Below are positions 21,901-24,843 of a stretch of 24,843 nt of DNA, piece by piece; position 1 is the first letter of the stretch, and the number at the start of each line of letters is the position of its first letter. Position numbers and translations under genes: made by a program. Origin of the DNA: Rikenellaceae bacterium (GTDB lineage Bacteria > Bacteroidota > Bacteroidia > Bacteroidales > UBA932). Location: positions 1 through 24,843 of the forward strand of contig CAAGMI010000197.1 of the NCBI GenBank assembly GCA_900771005.1, given 5' to 3'. The notes below the pieces were generated by a model. That model searched no databases. It was not told where the DNA came from and saw only the letters and a list, made by a program, of their open reading frames with translations.

Positions 21901-23376
21901 ATGTATTCTTTAGGTATCGATATCGGATCTTCATCCGTAAAGGTCTCACTGCTTGAAATAGAAAGCGGACTTTGTGTCGGTTCTTCAACCAATCCCAAAC
22001 AGGAAGCCCCAATAAAGGCTTTGCAGAAAGGTTGGGCGGAGCAGGACCCTGAAATGTGGTGGGGATTCATCTGCGATGGTGTCAAGGACATCGCTTCGCA
22101 GCATGACATTTCAAAGATTGTTTCCATTGGTATAACTTATCAGATGCACGGGCTTGTCGCAGTGGACAAGAATATCAAACCTGTGCGTGACGCCATCATC
22201 TGGTGTGATTCAAGGGCCGTAGGCATCGGTGCGGAGGCTCTCCAGAACATCGGCTATGACAAGTGTATGGAGCATCTTCTCAACTCACCGGGTAATTTTA
22301 CCGCATCAAAGCTTGCGTGGGTAAAACGGAATGAGCCTGATCTTTACAAGAAGATATACAAGTTCATGCTTCCTGGAGACTACATCGCATACAAGCTCAG
22401 CGGCGAGGTTGCAACAACCGAAACCGGTCTTTCGGAGCAGATTATGTGGGACTTCAAGGAGTCGGGGCGTGCTGATTTCGTAGCTGAATATTACGGTATT
22501 GAGAAAGATAAATTCCCTGATATCGTGCCGGCTATCGGATTCCAGTGCAGGACAAATGCTGAAGTGCAGGGCAAGTTGGGTATCCCTCAGGGAACTCCTA
22601 TATGCTACCGTGCCGGCGACCAGCCGAACAACGCATTCTCACTCAACGTCCTCAATCCTGGTGAAATAGCAGCAACAGGAGGCACCAGCGGTGTCGTTTA
22701 TGGTGTTACTGATATCCCTAAGGCAGACTGCGCATCACGCGTGAACACTTTCGTCCATGTCAATAATACGGAAGATGCTCACAGATACGGAGTGCTTCTC
22801 TGTATAAACGGAACGGGAATCCTAAATTCCTGGGTTCATCACAAGATTACACCGGACCTCAATTACGGCATGATGAACGAAAAGGCCATCGAGGCTCCTG
22901 CAGGGTCGGACGGACTTATCGTGCTTCCTTTCGGAAACGGTGCCGAGCGCGTGCTTGAAAACAAGAACATAGGAGCCAAGTTCTCCGGGTTGGATCTCGT
23001 AAGACATTCGACAGAACATATTCTCAGGGCCACGCAGGAAGGTATCGCCTTCTCATTCAGATATGGAATAGATATAATGCGAGACCTCGGTCTCGACCTG
23101 AAGGTCATCCGTGCCGGCAAGGCCAATCTGTTCCTCAGCCCTCTGTTCCGCAGTACGCTGGCTACACTCTGTGATGCAAGCATAGAGCTGTTCAATACGG
23201 ACGGTTCTCTCGGTGCGGCAAGAGGCGGAGCTTTGGGAGCAGGATATTACAAGACTCCTGAAGAAGCGTTCGCAACCCTTACGAAGGTTGAATCAGTTTC
23301 ACCTGTCCCTGAGTGGAAAGATGCTCTTGAGCAGGCATATCAGAATTGGAAAGCAGAATTGAACAAATCACTATAA
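21901..23376 (+). CDS. xylB: Xylulokinase
   Basis: This 491-residue FGGY-family kinase starts at ATG 21901 (a TTG at 21892 would fall within the -7 box). MYSLGIDIGSSSVKVSL is the first ATP/phosphate motif, GITYQMHGLVAVD and DAIIWCDSRA are the xylulose-binding blocks with the M-H-G typical of xylulokinase, and GDQPNNAFS holds the catalytic Asp ahead of EIAATGGTSGVVYG. It phosphorylates D-xylulose to D-xylulose 5-phosphate for the pentose phosphate pathway. Followed by xylA after 16 bp, so the two are co-transcribed with kinase first. Very likely induced by xylose or xylan breakdown products through the divergent region. Confidence 0.95.
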   Translation: MYSLGIDIGSSSVKVSLLEIESGLCVGSSTNPKQEAPIKALQKGWAEQDPEMWWGFICDGVKDIASQHDISKIVSIGITYQMHGLVAVDKNIKPVRDAIIWCDSRAVGIGAEALQNIGYDKCMEHLLNSPGNFTASKLAWVKRNEPDLYKKIYKFMLPGDYIAYKLSGEVATTETGLSEQIMWDFKESGRADFVAEYYGIEKDKFPDIVPAIGFQCRTNAEVQGKLGIPQGTPICYRAGDQPNNAFSLNVLNPGEIAATGGTSGVVYGVTDIPKADCASRVNTFVHVNNTEDAHRYGVLLCINGTGILNSWVHHKITPDLNYGMMNEKAIEAPAGSDGLIVLPFGNGAERVLENKNIGAKFSGLDLVRHSTEHILRATQEGIAFSFRYGIDIMRDLGLDLKVIRAGKANLFLSPLFRSTLATLCDASIELFNTDGSLGAARGGALGAGYYKTPEEAFATLTKVESVSPVPEWKDALEQAYQNWKAELNKSL

Positions 23377-23392
23377 TTATTAATATTTAACT

Positions 23393-24706
23393 ATGGCAAC
23401 AAAAGAGTACTTCCCGGATTTCGGGAAAATCAAATTCGAAGGTAAAAAATCAAAGAATCCTGTAGCATTCCATTACTATGACCCTGAGCAGGTTGTAGCA
23501 GGAAAGAAGATGAAGGACTGGTTCAAGTTCGCAATGGCTTGGTGGCATACTCTCTGTGCAGAGGGAAGCGATCAGTTCGGCCCTGGCACCAAGACGTTCC
23601 CTTGGAACAAGGAGACTGATCCTATCAAGCGTGCAAAGGCAAAGGTTGACGCAGGATTCGAGATCATGCAGAAACTTGGCATCGAGTACTATTGCTTCCA
23701 CGATGTTGACCTTGTTGACGAGGCTGCTACAATCGAGGAATATGAGGCTAACCTTAAGGAGGTTGTTAAATATCTCAAGAAGAAACAGAAAGAGACAGGC
23801 ATCAAGCTTCTCTGGGGTACAGCAAACGTATTCGGCAACAAGAGGTATATGAACGGCGCAAGCACCAACCCTGATTTCGACGTTGCTGCACGCGCTATGG
23901 TTCAGATCAAGAACGCTATCGACGCTACCATCGAGCTCGGTGGACAGTGCTATGTATTCTGGGGTGGCCGTGAGGGTTATATGAGCCTTCTCAATACAGA
24001 TATGAAGCGTGAGAAAGAGCATATGGCAACAATGCTTACAATGGCACGCGACTATGCACGCGCTCACGGATTCAAGGGAACATTCCTTATCGAGCCTAAG
24101 CCAATGGAGCCAATGAAGCATCAGTATGATGTTGACACTGAGACTGTTGTCGGATTCCTCCGCGCTCACGGTCTTGACAAGGACTTCAAGGTTAATATCG
24201 AGGTCAACCACGCTACACTCGCAGGCCATACATTCGAGCATGAACTCCAGTGTGCAGTTGACGCAGGTATGCTCGGATCAATCGATGCAAACCGCGGTGA
24301 CTACCAGAACGGATGGGATACTGACCAGTTCCCAATCGACATCTATGAGCTCACACAGGCTATGATGGTTATCGTTAAGGGTGGCGGACTCGTTGGTGGT
24401 ACAAACTTCGATGCAAAGACACGCCGCAACTCTACAGACCTCGAGGATATCATCATCGCTCACGTCAGCGGTATGGATATCATGGCCAGAGCACTTCTTG
24501 CAGCTGCTGACGTTCTCGAGAAGTCAGAACTTCCTAAGATGCTCAAGGCACGCTACGCTTCTTATGACAAGGGCGAAGGAAAGAAATTCGAGCAGGGCAA
24601 GCTTACTCTCGAAGAGGTTGTTGAGTATGCAAAGAAGAAGGGTGAGCCGAAGCAGACTTCCGGAAAGCAGGAGCTCTACGAAACAATCGTCAATATGTAT
24701 ATCTAA
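23393..24706 (+). CDS. xylA: Xylose isomerase (class II)
   Basis: This 437-residue class II enzyme has all main active-site blocks: CFHDVDLVDE (His103, Asp106), VFWGGREGY, IEPKPMEPMKHQYD (Glu234, Lys236), NIEVNHATLAGHTFEHE (Glu270, His273), GSIDANRGD (Asp298) and GWDTDQFP (Asp309, Asp311). It converts D-xylose to D-xylulose using two divalent metal ions in the cytoplasm, feeding xylB. Codon use looks more biased than in its neighbours (repeated CGC, GGT, GTT, GCA, TTC and ATC choices), suggesting high expression. The gene ends 19 bp before a strong hairpin terminator. Confidence 0.97.
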   Translation: MATKEYFPDFGKIKFEGKKSKNPVAFHYYDPEQVVAGKKMKDWFKFAMAWWHTLCAEGSDQFGPGTKTFPWNKETDPIKRAKAKVDAGFEIMQKLGIEYYCFHDVDLVDEAATIEEYEANLKEVVKYLKKKQKETGIKLLWGTANVFGNKRYMNGASTNPDFDVAARAMVQIKNAIDATIELGGQCYVFWGGREGYMSLLNTDMKREKEHMATMLTMARDYARAHGFKGTFLIEPKPMEPMKHQYDVDTETVVGFLRAHGLDKDFKVNIEVNHATLAGHTFEHELQCAVDAGMLGSIDANRGDYQNGWDTDQFPIDIYELTQAMMVIVKGGGLVGGTNFDAKTRRNSTDLEDIIIAHVSGMDIMARALLAAADVLEKSELPKMLKARYASYDKGEGKKFEQGKLTLEEVVEYAKKKGEPKQTSGKQELYETIVNMYI

Positions 24707-24725
24707 TATATATCTTACGATGCGA

Positions 24726-24775
24726 AGAGGGTGACTAAAAAGTCCAATAGGACTTAGAGGTCACTCTCTTTTTTT
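24726..24775 (+). terminator. Rho-independent terminator of xylBA
   Basis: Nested hairpin: outer stem AGAGGGTGAC (24726-24735) with GTCACTCTCT (24760-24769, one G-T pair), inner stem AAGTCC (24740-24745) with GGACTT (24750-24755) around an AATA loop, then a T-tract 24769-24775. The remaining 68 bp to the window end are G+C-rich and show no gene I can support. Confidence 0.9.
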
Positions 24776-24843
24776 GTTATTCTGCCTCCGAGCGTCGGCT
24801 GCTCTCCTCCGGGACCTTCCGCTTCGCTCCATCCAGTCACTCC

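Noticed and set aside
24776..24843. G+C-rich tail after the xylA terminator as a possible RNA gene or insertion-sequence end
   Set aside because: Only 68 bp are visible, with no tRNA-like fold, inverted terminal repeat or coding frame that I can support.

Overview
The window comes from a member of Bacteroidota, most likely a gut-type Bacteroidales. Three things point there: promoter -7 boxes of the TAnnTTTG type without clear Shine-Dalgarno sequences, signal peptides ending in ...AQ, and typical family content (BACON/DUF1566-like surface proteins, a PCMD protein, a DUF4493-DUF6359 lipoprotein, a GPH xyloside transporter beside GH115/GH67/GH43). No rRNA, tRNA or CRISPR array was seen. Genus cannot be given from sequence alone.

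Positions 1-3290 hold cell-surface genes: the end of a DUF1566/FISUMP-like protein, a secreted PD40 beta-propeller followed by a small outer-membrane barrel protein, and a broken BACON plus DUF1566-like gene interrupted by an in-frame TAG. A hairpin terminator closes the block. Positions 3394-6780 are accessory: a YafQ-type toxin-antitoxin pair, a REP-associated (RAYT, HUH/Y1) transposase on the minus strand flanked on both sides by matching doublets of GGAGC/GCTCC hairpins, and a run of three small membrane proteins plus a CPBP-family membrane protease. The minus-strand tatA-tatC pair follows (6786-7802).

Positions 7871-13711 form a tightly packed plus-strand operon with gaps or overlaps of a few bases: a steroid 5-alpha-reductase remarkably like human SRD5A2, an Old Yellow Enzyme-family flavin reductase, a short-chain dehydrogenase (SDR), a secreted PCMD-domain protein, a second SDR, and a TrpB2-type PLP enzyme, closed by a hairpin terminator. 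The enzyme set (two different C=C reductases plus two hydroxysteroid-dehydrogenase-like SDRs) is what would be expected for reduction and epimerisation of a 3-keto-delta4 steroid or bile acid. This is the most notable system in the window. The steroid substrate is inferred.

Positions 13884-14975 encode a DUF4493-DUF6359 lipoprotein whose stop codon overlaps that of the converging xylan operon. From 21798 down to 14972 (minus strand) lies a glucuronoxylan/xylo-oligosaccharide operon: GH115 alpha-glucuronidase, GPH-family transporter, cytoplasmic GH43 beta-xylosidase and a GH67 alpha-glucuronidase lipoprotein that lacks its usual N-terminal domain. Divergent from it, xylB and xylA (21901-24706) take xylose to xylulose 5-phosphate and end at a strong terminator. 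Together they make a pathway that removes the glucuronosyl side chain, imports the oligosaccharide, splits it to xylose, isomerises it and phosphorylates it. A 14-bp inverted repeat between the divergent operons is a candidate operator.
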